DNA from: Rhodobacterales bacterium
Lineage (GTDB): Bacteria; Pseudomonadota; Alphaproteobacteria; Rhodobacterales; Rhodobacteraceae
Assembly: GCA_025357355.1 (NCBI GenBank)
Contig: JANXPK010000797.1
Location: forward strand, 1 to 6,465
Direction: 5' to 3'
DNA length: 6,465 nt
Shown here piece by piece: positions 5,493-6,465 of this stretch. The notes beneath the pieces were generated by a model that ran no database searches, had not been told where the DNA came from, and saw nothing but the letters and a program-made list of their open reading frames with translations. The position numbers and the translations under genes were made by a program. The first letter of the stretch is position 1; each line of letters opens with the position of its first letter.

Positions 5493-5512
5493 GAAGAAGT
5501 CCCTGCTTCTTC
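5493..5512. repeat. Hairpin at the left tip of the IS5-family element
   Basis: GAAGAAG (5493-5499) and CTTCTTC (5506-5512) form a perfect 7-bp stem with loop TCCCTG. It lies just inside the presumed end of the element. No T-run follows on the minus strand, so it is not a clear terminator of the transposase. It may be part of transposase end recognition or shield the element from outside transcription. Confidence 0.4.
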
Positions 5513-5606
5513 GGGATTTCTGTTTTGGGGTTGATTTTGTCGGTTTGTGTCTGGGTTTTGGGTGCCTTTGATTGGGTTGGGCAATACCGCCCTTTCGAGG
5601 TTTGGC

Positions 5607-6465
5607 TCAGGTTGCGGGTCTGGCCAGCAGTTTCGGGATTCGGATCAGGTTGCAGGCGGCGACGGCGAGGGTGAAGGTGGCGCCCGCTTTTGGTTTGCCG
5701 CGGACCTTGACCGGGGCGAAGCCTGCCTGTTCCTTGATCCAGCCGAATATCTCTTCGATGCGTTTGCGGCAGCGTTGGCTGACGGCATAGCCATCGCTGC
5801 TGCGGGTTGCCTCGTCCACGGCGGTCTTGCGGACCACGCCGCGTTTGGACACGGTGGCGTTGACGGCGATATGGGGGGTGACGCCCCGGGCGCGCAGATC
5901 GCCCACGACGTCGGTCACGTCACAGGCCTTGTCGGCCCCAAGCGTGATGCCGGACTTGCGCTTTCCGCGGTCCGGCATCGCCAGCGTTGCCTCGCGCTCC
6001 GCCGTGCCGGTCGCATGGGTCAGCGTCGCCGCCACCGCCAGCCCGTTCCGGTTCTCCATCAGCACATGACCCATATAGCACAGCCTGCTCGGCTGGCCGT
6101 CCGACTTCTTGTAAAGCCGCGCATCGGGGTCGGTTGTGCTGGCAGGGGTCTCATTGCTGCGCTTTTGGCCATGAAAGTCGCGCATCCCGTTCCGCCCCGG
6201 ACCCTGCGGCGGGCCGGAGCCGTCCTTGGGCTGGAAGCTCTTCATCGAGGCCCAGGCGTCGGTCAAAGTGCCGTCGACCGAGAAATGATCGCCCGACAAC
6301 AGCGCCTTGACCTCGGCCAGCCCCATCAGCGCCGCCAGAAACTCCCGCGCCACATCCGCCGCCATCAACCGGTCGCGGTTGTGGCTGAACACCGTCGGAT
6401 GCCAGACCCGGGCGTCAATCGGCAGGCCCACGAACCAGCGGAACAACCGGTTGTCGTCGATCTGC
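5607..6465 (-). CDS. IS5-family DDE transposase, 5' end outside the window
   Basis: 286 C-terminal residues of a transposase are present. The frame is open to the window edge (QIDDNRLFRWFVG), so the start lies outside; relatives are about 350-370 residues. Visible landmarks are RWFVGLPIDARVWHPTVFSHNR (end of the DUF772/InsH N-terminal domain), FSVDGTL with the first catalytic Asp at 6273-6275, GRNGMRDFHGQKRSNET, then LGADKACD (second Asp) and RKRIEEIFGWIKE (catalytic Glu). This D-D-E layout is typical of IS5-type transposases (DDE_Tnp_1 fold), although the related IS1182 group is not fully excluded. It ends with PKLLARPAT and TGA at 5607-5609. No stop or frameshift is seen in the visible part. 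It lies convergent to the truncated protease gene. Confidence 0.88.
   Translation of the reverse strand, partial: QIDDNRLFRWFVGLPIDARVWHPTVFSHNRDRLMAADVAREFLAALMGLAEVKALLSGDHFSVDGTLTDAWASMKSFQPKDGSGPPQGPGRNGMRDFHGQKRSNETPASTTDPDARLYKKSDGQPSRLCYMGHVLMENRNGLAVAATLTHATGTAEREATLAMPDRGKRKSGITLGADKACDVTDVVGDLRARGVTPHIAVNATVSKRGVVRKTAVDEATRSSDGYAVSQRCRKRIEEIFGWIKEQAGFAPVKVRGKPKAGATFTLAVAACNLIRIPKLLARPAT

Larger units (their letters stand above)
5484..6465 (-). mobile_element. IS5-family insertion sequence, partial (left part only)
   Basis: This is the 3' part of an insertion sequence whose transposase reads leftward; the other end lies beyond the window. The left tip is near 5480-5490, where the protease sequence stops matching its family and AGGTTGCTGAAGAAG begins. 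The exact base and any target duplication (for example TTAG at 5479-5482) cannot be fixed without the right end. Between the tip and the transposase stop are about 120 non-coding bases. They include a hairpin at 5493-5512 (GAAGAAG / CTTCTTC). Confidence 0.75.

Noticed and set aside
4991..5494. Stand-alone 167-codon protease gene starting at TTG 4991
   Set aside because: Coding similarity continues upstream to 4939 and then across the IS630 element to 3679; the TTG has no Shine-Dalgarno. The end at 5494 lies in the IS5-family tip.

Overview
The window looks like an accessory stretch of an alphaproteobacterial chromosome or plasmid, most likely from Rhodobacteraceae (Paracoccus/Rhodobacter/Roseobacter-like). 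This is inferred from the GC-rich codon use and from the protein types; no rRNA or other taxonomic marker is present. It holds one intact chromosomal-type gene, one small DNA-binding-protein gene, one broken protease gene, and three unrelated insertion sequences packed into about 4 kb.

Layout. Positions 1-388 hold no gene I can support. 389-1996 (minus) encodes a secreted DUF4140/DUF4139 (MuiA-like) protein with a signal peptide, a good ribosome binding site and a plausible promoter. 2127-2315 (minus) encodes a 62-residue helix-turn-helix protein whose ribosome binding site lies in a perfect hairpin. About 2471-3479 is an IS1-family-like element with an intact DDE transposase on the minus strand; its promoter sits so close to the ATG that the mRNA should be leaderless. 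3507-3704 (+) is a small uncharacterised ORF with a good Shine-Dalgarno. It overlaps the start of a Clp-fold (SDH/SppA-like) serine protease gene at 3679. That protease gene is split after codon 31 by a 1170-bp IS630-family element (3769-4938), resumes in frame at 4939, and is cut off near 5482 by an IS5-family element that runs off the right edge of the window.

How the parts relate. Joining the two protease pieces restores the family's continuous N-terminal half, including the HTPGG oxyanion loop, the AMSAGT nucleophile motif and LGPIDPQ. The host gene was therefore once intact and was disrupted at least twice. The IS630 copy has its own -1 frameshift site (A7 plus a hairpin) but carries a TGG-to-TGA-type nonsense change near its C-terminus and an altered residue next to its first catalytic Asp, so it looks like a decaying copy. 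The right end of the IS1-like element carries an outward-facing -35/-10 pair that would drive the small ORF and the protease remnant.

I do not see a CRISPR array, toxin-antitoxin pair or recognisable defence operon. The most interesting points are the reconstructed protease pseudogene with its overlapping small ORF, the IS-driven promoter in front of them, and the hairpin-controlled helix-turn-helix gene.
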